From contig CACMQB010000006.1 in NCBI GenBank assembly GCA_902615745.1, positions 21,804-85,803 on the forward strand: DNA of 64,000 nucleotides, in the 5' to 3' direction. Made by a program: the position numbers and the translations under genes. The notes under the pieces are model-generated. The model was not told the origin of the DNA. It saw only the letters and a list, made by a program, of their open reading frames with translations, and did not search any database. Shown piece after piece: positions 31,556-40,552 of the stretch; positions within the stretch are counted from its first letter, which is position 1; each line of letters begins with the position of its first letter. This DNA is from an uncultured Alphaproteobacteria bacterium (GTDB lineage: Bacteria; Pseudomonadota; Alphaproteobacteria; HIMB59; GCA-002718135).

Positions 31556-32694
31556 TGAAAAAAATTTCATTATCATCAGTCTTATCACAATTATTGTTAT
31601 TGTTTTTTGTAATTGTATGGATCATTCCGACTTTTGGACTTTTTATAAGCTCTTTAAGAGATAAGGATTTACTAGCTATAAGTGGCTGGTGGACAGCTTT
31701 AACTACAACCGAAATAAATGAAATATATAGAATGTCGGGAATGGAAGCTCAAATTGAGGAAGATGGTTATTTTAAAATTAAAGGAAAACTGTTTGAAGAA
31801 AATTCTGGAAAAAAAATTGAAAGCTTTGGAATAAATTCAAAAAAAATAAATGAATTCAAGATTGGTGATATTGCTATTTTTAAAGATGAAAGTGAAGTCA
31901 TACTAGATGAAGATGGAAACTATGAATGGAGATCAAAAAGTGAATTTCAAAAGAAAAAAGGGAAAAGATTATTTACTACATCATTAAGCCCACCATCATT
32001 TACTTTTGAAAATTATAGAGAAGTTTTATTTAAAGAAGGAATTGGAAGAGCATTTATTAATACAATGGCTGTTGCCCTACCTTCTACGTTGATACCATTA
32101 ATAATATGTTCCTTTTTTGCCTATTCCTTAACTTGGATGAGATTTTATGGAAGAGATACTCTTTTAGCGATAATAATTGCTTCTCTTGTTGTTCCTCTTC
32201 AAATGTCTTTAATACCAATTTTAACAATCTATAATGATTTTGGTGCATTATTTGGTGTAGCAGCAAAATCATATCCTGGAGTATGGATGGCACATACTGG
32301 TTTTGGATTAGCTTCGACTACTTTCTTATTGAGAAATTTCTTAAAAAGCTTGCCTAATGAAATGATGGAGGCTGCTAAAGTTGATGGCGCTTCTCATTAT
32401 GATATTTTTTTACGTATTATTATTCCTTTATCAATACCTGCGTTTGCTTCAATATTCATATTGCAATTTTTATGGTGCTGGAATGATTTATTAGTTGGTT
32501 TAGTATTTTTAGACCAGGTTCCAAGTGAGATAATTTTAACTGCTAAACTAAAAGAATTACTCGGATCAAGAGGGGAAAATTGGGAAATATTAACAACAGG
32601 AGCTTTTGTATCAATGACAGTCCCTTTATTTATCTTTTTCGCTCTACAAAGATATTTTATAAGAGGATTAGTAGCAGGATCAGTTAAGGGCTAG
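31555..32694 (+). CDS. aglG: Alpha-glucoside ABC transporter, permease AglG-like with inserted domain
   Basis: A 379-residue permease of the MalG type, about 100 residues longer than usual. The extra length is a periplasmic insertion (about residues 45-145) after the first helix: SGWWTALTTTEINEIY, then a beta-rich, Lys/Glu-rich domain, before the canonical TFENYREVLF. This insertion is a feature of AglG proteins and supports the alpha-glucoside assignment. The EAA loop EAAKVDGASHYDIFLRIIIP is intact and the C-terminus ends FIRGLVAGSVKG as in the family. The start is coupled to aglF by TAATG. Confidence 0.9.
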   Translation: MKKISLSSVLSQLLLLFFVIVWIIPTFGLFISSLRDKDLLAISGWWTALTTTEINEIYRMSGMEAQIEEDGYFKIKGKLFEENSGKKIESFGINSKKINEFKIGDIAIFKDESEVILDEDGNYEWRSKSEFQKKKGKRLFTTSLSPPSFTFENYREVLFKEGIGRAFINTMAVALPSTLIPLIICSFFAYSLTWMRFYGRDTLLAIIIASLVVPLQMSLIPILTIYNDFGALFGVAAKSYPGVWMAHTGFGLASTTFLLRNFLKSLPNEMMEAAKVDGASHYDIFLRIIIPLSIPAFASIFILQFLWCWNDLLVGLVFLDQVPSEIILTAKLKELLGSRGENWEILTTGAFVSMTVPLFIFFALQRYFIRGLVAGSVKG

Positions 32695-32796
32695 TATTAA
32701 AAACTATTGATTTTTCCTTTAAATTATCGTTAAATAAACTCATATTTGTATGATGATGTATTCATACACTTGAAAGATCGCTCAAAGGAGGATGAA

Positions 32797-33876
32797 GTGG
32801 CAGATATAAATATAAATACTGTTAATAAATATTTTGGAGACGTCCACGTAATTAAAGACGTATCTCTAGATATCAAAAGTCAATCATTCACAGTTCTAGT
32901 CGGACCTAGTGGTTGTGGTAAATCAACTATGTTAAGAATGATAGCAGGACTGGAAGATATCAATTCAGGTACAATTTCAATTGATGGTCAAGTAGTTAAT
33001 GATTTACCACCAAAGCAAAGAAATATTGCAATGGTGTTTCAATCTTATGCATTGTACCCTCATATGACTGTATTTGATAATATGGCATTTGGATTAAAAT
33101 TAGAAAAAAGATCTAAAGATGAAATTAATGAAAGAGTAAATGAAGCTGCAAGAATTCTTCAAATAGAAGATTATCTTCAAAGAAAACCAAAACAACTTTC
33201 AGGTGGTCAAAGACAACGTGTTGCAATTGGAAGAGCAATCACAAGAAAGCCAAAAGTTTTCTTGTTTGATGAACCACTTTCTAACCTTGATGCTGCATTG
33301 AGGGTTCAAATGAGAGTTGAATTAGCAAAACTTCATAATGAACTAGAAGCAACAATGATCTACGTTACACATGATCAAACAGAAGCAATGACTCTAGCAG
33401 ATGATATTGTAGTTCTTGATACAGGTATCGTTTCACAAAAAGGATCCCCATTAGAACTTTATGATAGACCAAATAATATGTTCGTAGGTGGATTTATTGG
33501 TTCACCAAAAATGAACTTTATTTCAAGTAAGATATTAAGCAAAAGTTCTGATGCTACAGAAGTTGATATTATGGGAATGTCAAAAATATCAGTCTCTAAA
33601 ATGTCAGCATCCTCCTCGGAGGGTGATTCAGTAACTCTAGGTATTAGACCTGAACACTTAGTAGTAAATGGTGACTCAGATGGATCTTGGGAAAGTAAAG
33701 TATTTGTTGTTGAAAAACTTGGTGACGTTACTTACCTATACCTTGAAAAAGATGGAGAGCCATTAGTTGCTGAAACTGAAGGACATTCAGAAATTAAAGT
33801 TGGTGATACTGTAAAAGTTGGATTCCCTGCTGGAAGATGCCAATTATTTGATAGTTCAGGACAAGCTTTTAAATAA
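32797..33876 (+). CDS. aglK: CUT1 ABC transporter ATPase, AglK/UgpC/MsmX-like
   Basis: A 359-residue ATPase for CUT1 sugar transporters. Walker A GPSGCGKST (36-44), Q-loop VFQSYALYPHMTV, signature LSGGQRQRV (134-142), Walker B VFLFDEPLSNLD, and a C-terminal regulatory (TOBE/MalK-like) domain from about 240 are all present. I start it at the GTG at 32797, which has AAAGGAGG five bases upstream; a TTG at 32746 would add 17 residues but has no ribosome site. About 100 bases separate it from aglG and a terminator follows. It is the only CUT1-type ATPase in the window, so it may also serve the amino-sugar permeases at 44.8-47.4 kb, which lack their own. Confidence 0.92.
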   Translation: MADININTVNKYFGDVHVIKDVSLDIKSQSFTVLVGPSGCGKSTMLRMIAGLEDINSGTISIDGQVVNDLPPKQRNIAMVFQSYALYPHMTVFDNMAFGLKLEKRSKDEINERVNEAARILQIEDYLQRKPKQLSGGQRQRVAIGRAITRKPKVFLFDEPLSNLDAALRVQMRVELAKLHNELEATMIYVTHDQTEAMTLADDIVVLDTGIVSQKGSPLELYDRPNNMFVGGFIGSPKMNFISSKILSKSSDATEVDIMGMSKISVSKMSASSSEGDSVTLGIRPEHLVVNGDSDGSWESKVFVVEKLGDVTYLYLEKDGEPLVAETEGHSEIKVGDTVKVGFPAGRCQLFDSSGQAFK

Positions 33877-33891
33877 TAGAATCGTATTGAA

Positions 33892-33929
33892 TATTGCCCC
33901 TAATATAAGGGGCAATACATCCTTTTTTT
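33892..33929 (+). terminator. Rho-independent terminator after aglK
   Basis: Stem TATTGCCCCT (33892-33901) pairs with AGGGGCAATA (33908-33917), ten base pairs with a six-base loop, followed by CATCC and a run of seven T (33923-33929). It lies 16 bases past the stop and closes the agl operon. Confidence 0.85.
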
Positions 33930-33955
33930 CAAAATTTTAAATAAATATCATAAAA

Positions 33956-34037
33956 TTAAACTAAAATAAGATTGGGCAGAGGGTTCATATTATTTCCTCC
34001 TATAAGAAGTATTCCTCTTATAAAACTTTTCTGCCCA
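33956..34037 (-). other. Structured element with an orphan ribosome site and a 10-codon ORF
   Basis: On the minus strand, downstream of glpD, arms TGGGCAGA/TCTGCCCA (33973-33980 and 34030-34037) enclose an inner hairpin (TATAAGA/TCTTATA, 34001-34007 and 34016-34022). Between them sits AGGAGG (33996-34001), seven bases before an ATG at 33988 that opens MNPLPNLILV and stops at 33956. Such a strong site normally fronts a highly expressed gene here. It could be a leader peptide, the scar of a deleted gene, or an unrecognised RNA element. Confidence 0.45.
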
Positions 34038-34071
34038 CCAAATTTGAAAAGTTATTTAAGAGGGATACCAA

Positions 34072-35223
34072 TTATAGTTTTTGCTTAGCAGTCCAGGAAT
34101 TTTTTTTATTTACAGGAATATATTTATTTAGAGCAAGAAGAACATTTTCAGCTAATTTTCTATACGTCGTTAATTTTCCTCCATAGATGTTTAATAATGG
34201 CGCCTGTGAACCATCCTCATTTAAGTCGAATATATAGTCTCTAGTAACTTTTGATGCTTCTTTGAAATCTTCAATAAGTGGTCTAATTCCAGAATAAGAA
34301 TTTACAATATCATCTCTCGATATTTGTTTAATGAAATATTTATTTACTGAATTTAATAAATAATCAATTTCACTTTCATCAATTTTTGGATTTTCTGGTG
34401 AAACAACTTCTGTTTCGGTAGTGCCAATAAGAGAATATTCATCTTTATAAGGTATGACAAAAATTATTCTGTTATCTTCATTTTGTAAAGTGAAAGCTTT
34501 TTTCTGACTATATAGACTTTTAGTTATTATGTGACTACCTTTTACAAGTCGAATTGATTTATTTGAATTTAATTTAATGACATTGCTTAAAACTTCATTT
34601 ATCCAAGGCCCGGCAGCATTTATAAGTATTTTACATTTAAGTATAGTATTATTATCTAAAGTTATATCCCAAATATTTTTATTTCGTTTTGCGTCTATTA
34701 CTTTTCTATTTTGAATAATCATAGCACCTTTTTTCTTTGCATCTTCAACATTTAACTGAACAAGTTTTTTATCATCAACTTGTAAATCATAATATTGGAA
34801 ACCAATTTTAAATTGATCTTTTAAAATATTAGGCATTTCCTTTTTAATATTTACAGTTGAAGATTTTGGTATAGTTATTTTACCACCAAGATTATCGTAT
34901 AAAAATAATCCTAATTTAATTAACCATTTAGGTCTTAAAGATTTTTGATAAGGTATAATAAAAGGTAATGGTGTTGTTATATTACTGGCAATTTTTTTAA
35001 TTACTTCTCTTTCCTTAAGAGATTCACGTACAAGGCGAAATTCATAATTTTCAAGATACCTTAATCCACCATGTATTAATTTTGTAGACCAAGATGAAGT
35101 GGCGGAGCCAACTGTGTTTTTTTCAACTAAACAAACTTTTAAATTTCTACCTGATGCATCTCTAACAATTCCAGCACCATTAATACCTCCACCAATAACT
35201 AAAATATCAAAAGTTTCATTCAT
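34072..35223 (-). CDS. glpD: FAD-dependent glycerol-3-phosphate dehydrogenase, short form
   Basis: GlpD oxidises glycerol 3-phosphate to dihydroxyacetone phosphate and passes electrons to quinone at the membrane. FAD binding is shown by ILVIGGGINGAGIVRDA (8-23); GSATSSWSTKLIHGGLRYLE, INAAGPWINEV, the substrate region SYSGIRPLI and IYGGKLTTYRKLAENVL are all conserved. At 383 residues it stops right after SWTAKQKL, where usual GlpD proteins (about 500-580) continue into a C-terminal helical domain. No other frame restores that domain in the following 140 bases. It follows the HAD gene by seven bases in the same transcript. It may be a natural short form or a truncated gene. Confidence 0.85.
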   Translation of the reverse strand: MNETFDILVIGGGINGAGIVRDASGRNLKVCLVEKNTVGSATSSWSTKLIHGGLRYLENYEFRLVRESLKEREVIKKIASNITTPLPFIIPYQKSLRPKWLIKLGLFLYDNLGGKITIPKSSTVNIKKEMPNILKDQFKIGFQYYDLQVDDKKLVQLNVEDAKKKGAMIIQNRKVIDAKRNKNIWDITLDNNTILKCKILINAAGPWINEVLSNVIKLNSNKSIRLVKGSHIITKSLYSQKKAFTLQNEDNRIIFVIPYKDEYSLIGTTETEVVSPENPKIDESEIDYLLNSVNKYFIKQISRDDIVNSYSGIRPLIEDFKEASKVTRDYIFDLNEDGSQAPLLNIYGGKLTTYRKLAENVLLALNKYIPVNKKNSWTAKQKL

Positions 35224-35230
35224 GCTTAAA

Positions 35231-35821
35231 TTAAATAAATCTATTTATTTCGTGAATTATTATTTCAGGGTCAGTTAAATGTATAGTTAAAAAACCAAGT
35301 TTCTTTGCAGCCTCAATATTCTCTTTTTTATCATCAATAAATACAGTTTCTTCTGGAATTAGATTAAAACGACTTGTAGCTAATTTATATATTTCGGCAT
35401 TAGGTTTAACCAATTTTTCTTTTCCAGATATTATTAGGCCATCAAATTTATTTAAGAATGGATATTTTTTATCCATATCTTGAAATGTTTCCCAAGACCA
35501 ATTTGACAAAACATAACACTCATATTTTTTATTTTTTAAATGATCTAAAATATCTACTGAATACTTAAAGATTTTTCTGAACATTTTATGATGATTTTTA
35601 TAATATAATTTAATTTTATCTTCATAATCAGGATAAGTTTTGATTAGATCAGTTTCAGCATCTTTTATAAGTCTTCCAGCATCTTGTTGGATATTCCATT
35701 CATCATTGCAAATATTATTGAGAAAATTATCTCTTTCTTCTTTGTCTTTAATTACATCTTTATAAAAATAATGAGGGTCCCAATCAAAAAAAACACCACC
35801 TAAATCAAAAAGAAATTTCAT
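35231..35821 (-). CDS. HAD-superfamily sugar phosphatase, YihX-like
   Basis: A 196-residue HAD hydrolase with the short helical cap of subfamily IA. Motif I is FDLGGVFFDWD (nucleophile Asp6), motif II VLSNWS, motif III in EKLVKPNAEIY, and motif IV VFIDDKKENIEAAKKLG. The DLGGV form, with Gly in place of the second Asp, is shared with YihX-type glucose-1-phosphatases. It is the first gene of a unit with glpD, so it may act on glycerol 3-phosphate or a sugar phosphate. Its start is 32 bases from the divergent glycerate-kinase-like gene, leaving very little promoter space. Confidence 0.82.
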   Translation of the reverse strand: MKFLFDLGGVFFDWDPHYFYKDVIKDKEERDNFLNNICNDEWNIQQDAGRLIKDAETDLIKTYPDYEDKIKLYYKNHHKMFRKIFKYSVDILDHLKNKKYECYVLSNWSWETFQDMDKKYPFLNKFDGLIISGKEKLVKPNAEIYKLATSRFNLIPEETVFIDDKKENIEAAKKLGFLTIHLTDPEIIIHEINRFI

Positions 35822-35853
35822 GTATAAGTATTTTGTTTATAAATAAGTATTAA

Positions 35854-36714
35854 ATGAGTGCATTAATAGACTATATTCAAATAGAAATACACAAAACATA
35901 TAATAAAAAATATTCCAAGAAGTATATAAAAGATAAATTAATTCCAATAATAAATTATGTTTGCTCTAGTAAATCAAACAAATTCCTATTTGGAGGCTCT
36001 CAAGGTATTGGAAAATCATCATTTATTTATATTATCACTAAAACTATTGAAAAATTTTATAATAAGAAAATACTTTTGCTTAGTTTAGATAATTATTATT
36101 TATCAAGAAAACAACGATCTCAATTATCAAAAAAAATACATCAATTATTAATAACTCGAGGTGTTCCAGGAACACATGATATTGAAAAATTACTTAAAAA
36201 TATAAAACAATTCAATAAAAGTAAATACCCTATCACAACCCCTATATTTGATAAGTTGATTGATGATACGACTAAATTAACTAAAATAACTAAAACTAAA
36301 TGTGATATTCTTTTCTTAGAAGGTTGGTGTTGTGGAAGTTCAGAAATTCCAAAAAAAATTCTTCATAAAAATATAAATAATTTAGAAAAAATTAAAGATC
36401 CAAAATATCAATGGAGAAATTTCTATAATAATAAATTAAAATTAGAATATAAAAAATTATTTAATTTATTTGATGAACTTATTTTTTTGAAAACATCCTC
36501 TTTTGATAATGTTTTTAAATGGCGGTTAAAGCAGGAAAAAACTAATCAATCAAAAAACAAAAAATCAAAAAGAATGACTTCAAATGAAATTAAATATTTT
36601 GTTCAACATTATGAGAAAATAACTAAATGGATGATGAAGGATCTAAATAAAAAAGCTCAGATCGTTATTAAATTTGAAAAAAATCATAAAATTTCTTCAA
36701 TAAATTTTAACTAG
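35854..36714 (+). CDS. D-glycerate 3-kinase-like P-loop kinase
   Basis: A 286-residue soluble kinase of the phosphoribulokinase/uridine-kinase fold. The P-loop is FGGSQGIGKSS (46-56); LLLSLDNYYLSR and the RGVPGTHD motif, followed by PIFDKLIDD and LFLEGWCCG, are the signature of plant-type D-glycerate 3-kinase and yeast Tda10 rather than uridine kinase. It would phosphorylate D-glycerate to 3-phosphoglycerate. The composition is extremely Lys- and Asn-rich. Its stop codon shares the CTAG quartet with the convergent methyltransferase-like gene. The specific substrate should be treated as probable only. Confidence 0.72.
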   Translation: MSALIDYIQIEIHKTYNKKYSKKYIKDKLIPIINYVCSSKSNKFLFGGSQGIGKSSFIYIITKTIEKFYNKKILLLSLDNYYLSRKQRSQLSKKIHQLLITRGVPGTHDIEKLLKNIKQFNKSKYPITTPIFDKLIDDTTKLTKITKTKCDILFLEGWCCGSSEIPKKILHKNINNLEKIKDPKYQWRNFYNNKLKLEYKKLFNLFDELIFLKTSSFDNVFKWRLKQEKTNQSKNKKSKRMTSNEIKYFVQHYEKITKWMMKDLNKKAQIVIKFEKNHKISSINFN

Positions 36715-37169
36715 AAAAAAATCCATCTTTTAACCGAATTACAATATCTTTCAAATTCATCACCAAATTTATCTTTTAAATATTTCTCCTCTTCATATAT
36801 TACAAAATTATTTAACCAAAAAAATAATCCTAAAGAACAAATAAAATACATAATGTTTTCAAAAGTAAGAAACATACCAAAATGAAATAAAACAAAACAT
36901 AGATAAATTGGATTTCTAGAGTAAGCATAAATTCCAGTTTTTATAATTCTATTTGTTTCAGTTTGAGGAGGTAATTTTTCTTCATGTGCATTAAATGCAT
37001 TTCTTGAGGAAAAAAATACAATTGGCATTAAAATTATAATTAATAATCCAAAAAGATTAAGAATATATAGAAGTGGATATTTAGGAAAAATAAATTCGCC
37101 TAAAATATAGGAGGCTATCAAAAGATAGACTGAAATATAAAGTGGATTTCCTTTTACATCTGGCCCCAT
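36711..37169 (-). CDS. Isoprenylcysteine carboxyl methyltransferase-like membrane protein
   Basis: A 152-residue membrane protein of the ICMT/PEMT-like family with about four helices. The C-terminal half has the conserved GIYAYSRNPIYLCFVLFHFG, a hydrophobic hairpin, then VIYEEEKYLKDKFGDEFERYCNSVKRWI. In characterised relatives these residues bind S-adenosylmethionine and methylate a carboxyl or phospholipid amine; in most bacteria the substrate is unknown. The start follows the HAD gene stop at once (TAAATG), so the two are coupled. No cysteine-prenylation context is visible. Confidence 0.8.
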   Translation of the reverse strand: MGPDVKGNPLYISVYLLIASYILGEFIFPKYPLLYILNLFGLLIIILMPIVFFSSRNAFNAHEEKLPPQTETNRIIKTGIYAYSRNPIYLCFVLFHFGMFLTFENIMYFICSLGLFFWLNNFVIYEEEKYLKDKFGDEFERYCNSVKRWIFF

Positions 37170-37829
37170 TTAAAGTTCCTCTATTGCCTTACCTAAACTT
37201 TCATAATCACTAAATACATTCAAAGCACCATTGTCAAATAATTCATTTGTATCTCTATCTGAATGCCAATGTTTTCCTGCAGTAAGACCGAATACCATGA
37301 CTCCTGCTGCAGTTGCTGCTTTAACACCTACGCCACTATCTTCAATAATGACCGACTCTTCTCTAATAAGTAAATTATCATTCAAAACCTTTAAGTATAT
37401 ATCTGGATCAGGTTTTGGTTTTTTTACCATATCGAATGAATAAACCTGATCACTTAAAAAAAATTTATCTAATCCAACAAGCTTCAATCCATCAAGAATT
37501 CTATCCTTATTACTGTTAGATCCAATAAAGTGATTTCTATCTGAGTTACTAATATAATCTTTTGCACCATCAACTAGTTTTAAATCCTTGGAATAAACTT
37601 CTGAAACAATATCAAATATTTCGTTTGTAAATTTTTCTTTGTTTTCAATCTTGTATTTAGAAGACAATAAATCTATTACTTCGACTGTTTTTTTTCCAGC
37701 ATATTTATAAAATTGCTCCTCTTTAATTGATTGATCAAATTTACTAAAATATTTGGAAAATGCCCTAGAAGCTAAAACCTCACTATCAACTATTACTCCA
37801 TCAAAATCAAAAATTATATTTTTAATCAT
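37170..37829 (-). CDS. HAD-superfamily phosphatase/phosphomutase
   Basis: A 219-residue HAD-IA enzyme like phosphoglycolate phosphatase or beta-phosphoglucomutase. Motif I IIFDFDGVIVDSE has both Asp8 and Asp10, motif II FIGSNSNK, motif III MVKKPKPDPDIYL, motif IV VIIEDSGVGVKAA. A helical cap domain spans about 15-85. It is four bases downstream of the enolase-superfamily gene, so it belongs to the same long minus-strand unit and may dephosphorylate an intermediate there. Specificity is unknown. Confidence 0.82.
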   Translation of the reverse strand: MIKNIIFDFDGVIVDSEVLASRAFSKYFSKFDQSIKEEQFYKYAGKKTVEVIDLLSSKYKIENKEKFTNEIFDIVSEVYSKDLKLVDGAKDYISNSDRNHFIGSNSNKDRILDGLKLVGLDKFFLSDQVYSFDMVKKPKPDPDIYLKVLNDNLLIREESVIIEDSGVGVKAATAAGVMVFGLTAGKHWHSDRDTNELFDNGALNVFSDYESLGKAIEEL

Positions 37830-37833
37830 TATT

Positions 37834-38934
37834 TTATATTTCTGTCTTTTTGTATTCTGATTTCTCTAACCAATCAGGATTAATCTCTATACCCCAACCA
37901 GGAGTATCTTCAATTTTAACCATTCCATTAGATATTTTAAAAGGATCACCTAAAAATAAATTCTGCTGCCATGGATAATAATCTTTACCTTCAATTGAAA
38001 ATTCAAGATAGGGACCTGAATTATTTATTGCTTTTAAAAAATGCATTGTACAAATTGTTACTAAAGATAAATTAGCTGTATGTGGAGTACATATAAAACC
38101 ACCCTTTTCAATAATTTTAGCAACCTTCAAAGCTTTTGTTAATCCTCCCATGTACATAACATCTGGCTGAAAAATATTTACAATTTTTCTGTTTACCATA
38201 TCTCTCCATATTCGCAGATCACAATCTTGCTCTCCCCCAGTAACATCTATCTTCAAACTATCAGTAACTTTTTTAGTTTCTTCTGGTTTCCAGTAAGGAC
38301 AAGGTTCTTCAAAATGAGTAACATTATTATCTTCTAAAAGTTTACCAATTTCTATTGCTTGAACAGAACTATAACAACTGTTTGCGTCGACCATCTTAAT
38401 TACACTTTTATCTAGAGTCGAATTTATTGTTTTTACTATACTAGGCGTTCTTCCTTCCCATTCATCGATCCCTCTTCCACATTCAGAACCAACTCTAAAT
38501 TTAAATGCATCAACACCCTTTTCATCAAAGAGTTTTTTAAATCTATTTGCCTCATCATTTGGTGTAATATCTCTTTTCATTGATGAACCATATATTCTTA
38601 AATTCCCTGGAGATCCTCCTATCAATGAGACTACAGGTTTACTTTCGATTTTACCTTTCAAATCCCACAAGGCTGTATCTAAACCAGCAATTGCACGTAA
38701 AAGATAAGATCCTGGAAATTTATGCTCTCTTTCAAAGACAAAATCTTCTAAATCATCGAAATCAAAATATTCTTTTCCTAAAACCCAAGGTGCTACTTGT
38801 TTATGAAAAATTTGAGCTGTGATATCTGCATGATAAGTTGACATTTGACCATAACCAATTGAACCATCCTCAACTGTTATTTTTACAAAACTTACATATG
38901 GTTTTGTGAATGTTTCAAGTTTAACTATTTTCAT
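37834..38934 (-). CDS. Mandelate-racemase-subgroup enolase (acid-sugar dehydratase-like)
   Basis: A 366-residue enolase-superfamily enzyme with an N-terminal capping domain (1-115) and a TIM barrel. Metal ligands are Asp183 (MVDANS), Glu209 (HFEEPC) and Glu235 (GGEQ); the base pair is Lys145 in FKFRVG and the Asp258 (QPDVM)/His285 (TPHTAN) dyad, which mark the mandelate-racemase subgroup. Most members dehydrate aldonic or aldaric acids to 2-keto-3-deoxy acids. The neighbours (GMC oxidoreductase upstream, HAD downstream) fit oxidation of a sugar to its acid followed by dehydration. The acid is not identified. Confidence 0.85.
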   Translation of the reverse strand: MKIVKLETFTKPYVSFVKITVEDGSIGYGQMSTYHADITAQIFHKQVAPWVLGKEYFDFDDLEDFVFEREHKFPGSYLLRAIAGLDTALWDLKGKIESKPVVSLIGGSPGNLRIYGSSMKRDITPNDEANRFKKLFDEKGVDAFKFRVGSECGRGIDEWEGRTPSIVKTINSTLDKSVIKMVDANSCYSSVQAIEIGKLLEDNNVTHFEEPCPYWKPEETKKVTDSLKIDVTGGEQDCDLRIWRDMVNRKIVNIFQPDVMYMGGLTKALKVAKIIEKGGFICTPHTANLSLVTICTMHFLKAINNSGPYLEFSIEGKDYYPWQQNLFLGDPFKISNGMVKIEDTPGWGIEINPDWLEKSEYKKTEI

Positions 38935-38937
38935 GAA

Positions 38938-40551
38938 TTAAATCTTATTTAAATCCTCAATAATAAATTTACTTCCAAGATTAGCAAGCATCATTACAGG
39001 GGCATTTATATTGCCAGAAGTAATATTTGGGAAAACAGATGCGTCAGCAATCCAAAGATTCTCCATTCCATGAACTTTTAATCTTTCAGAAACAACTCCC
39101 TTTTTAGGATCTTCATCCATTTTACAAGTACCACAAGGGTGATATATAGAAACTGCATTAGATTTAAAATGATCAATCATTTCTTCTTCAGTAGCATTTA
39201 AAAGATCATGCTTAACACTTTCATTTCTTATTTTTTTAATATTATTTGTTTTTGCCAAAACTTTTGAAAAATTAATTGCGCATTTAACATCATATATATC
39301 TTCTTCATGTGATAGAAAATTTGGATCAATTAATGGAGCATCTTCAAAATTAGGAGAGTTCAATGCAACTCTACCCAAACTTTTTGGTCGACAAGAATTA
39401 TAACCAATAATAAAACCATTAAATTTGTCAGTTTTTAGAAGAGGTCTTTTATTTTTATGAGTAATAGAATAAGTCAACGGATTGAAATATATCTGCAAGT
39501 TGGGATAATGATGTTTTGAATTCCAATTTACATATCCCCCAGACTGATTAATACTTAGTGATAATGGTCCTTTCCTATTATAAATATATTTTAATACAGA
39601 AGTAATTCTGCCTGGCCAAGTTCCTAACGATTTATTTAGTGAATGATGGTGAGTTTTAAATAAATAATCTAACCCAAGATGATCCTGAAGATTTCTTCCA
39701 ACATTAGAATTATCAATTACTATTTCTTTATCAAATTTTTTTAAATGTTCTTTATCACCAATACCAGAATGCATTAACAAATAAGGTGTCATTATAGAAC
39801 CAGAACATAAAATTGCTCCATGAGATAAGTGTATGATTTGTTCTATTGATTTATTTTGAATTTTAATACCAGTAATTTTTTTATCTTTAATTATTAAATT
39901 TTTAACTTGAGTATTTTCTAATATTGTAAGTCTTGGATTTTTTATTACAGGCTTTAAAAATACTTTTGATGATGAATGTCTAGTACCGTTGTAAGTATTA
40001 ATATTATAATGACCTACTTGATTTTCGATTGATGTAGTTAAATTTGTATTTTTTTTAATTCCAATTTCATTACTAGCATTAAAAAAATATTCTAAAATTG
40101 AATGATGATGCTTACTTACATTATTTACTGGAATCTTTTCTTTTGTAAGAAATTCTTTATCATGATTTATTTGTTGCTCCATAGAACTGTATACTTTTTT
40201 TATATTTTCAAAACTCCATTCCTTATTGCTACCCCAATTTTCATAATCTGTTTCTAATCCTCTTGCATAGACCATTGCATTTATTGAGCCAGAGCCACCT
40301 AAAACTTTACCTCTCGGATAATATATTTGCCTATTGAATAAATTATCTTGTTTTTCCGAGTAGAAGTTCCAATTAATTTTTTTATTATAAAATGTCATTC
40401 CATAACCAAGAGGAACGTCAATGATAGGATTGTTATCTTTAGGCCCAGCCTCAATAAGGACTATATTAAAATTAGTTTTAGTCAGAAGTTTATTTGCTAT
40501 TATACTTCCTGCAGAACCTGCTCCAATAATTGCTATATTAATATTATTCAA
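38938..40551 (-). CDS. GMC-family FAD oxidoreductase
   Basis: A 537-residue flavoprotein of the glucose-methanol-choline family, close in length to choline dehydrogenase. The FAD site is IIGAGSAGSIIANKL (8-22); PRGKVLGGSGSINAMVYARG and GAILCSGSIMTPYLLMHSGIG are the two GMC signatures. The catalytic His471 (YHPCGT) and the later Asn-rich NITSGNINAPV loop are intact. It lies one base after the SIS-type deaminase gene and three before the enolase-superfamily gene. In this setting it could oxidise a sugar or amino sugar rather than choline; no betaine genes are nearby. Confidence 0.85.
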   Translation of the reverse strand: MNNINIAIIGAGSAGSIIANKLLTKTNFNIVLIEAGPKDNNPIIDVPLGYGMTFYNKKINWNFYSEKQDNLFNRQIYYPRGKVLGGSGSINAMVYARGLETDYENWGSNKEWSFENIKKVYSSMEQQINHDKEFLTKEKIPVNNVSKHHHSILEYFFNASNEIGIKKNTNLTTSIENQVGHYNINTYNGTRHSSSKVFLKPVIKNPRLTILENTQVKNLIIKDKKITGIKIQNKSIEQIIHLSHGAILCSGSIMTPYLLMHSGIGDKEHLKKFDKEIVIDNSNVGRNLQDHLGLDYLFKTHHHSLNKSLGTWPGRITSVLKYIYNRKGPLSLSINQSGGYVNWNSKHHYPNLQIYFNPLTYSITHKNKRPLLKTDKFNGFIIGYNSCRPKSLGRVALNSPNFEDAPLIDPNFLSHEEDIYDVKCAINFSKVLAKTNNIKKIRNESVKHDLLNATEEEMIDHFKSNAVSIYHPCGTCKMDEDPKKGVVSERLKVHGMENLWIADASVFPNITSGNINAPVMMLANLGSKFIIEDLNKI

Positions 40552-40552
40552 A

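Noticed and set aside
33930..34072. A frameshift that would restore the missing C-terminal domain of GlpD.
   Set aside because: All three minus-strand frames after the stop were read: each ends within about 30 bases and none shows GlpD C-terminal motifs.
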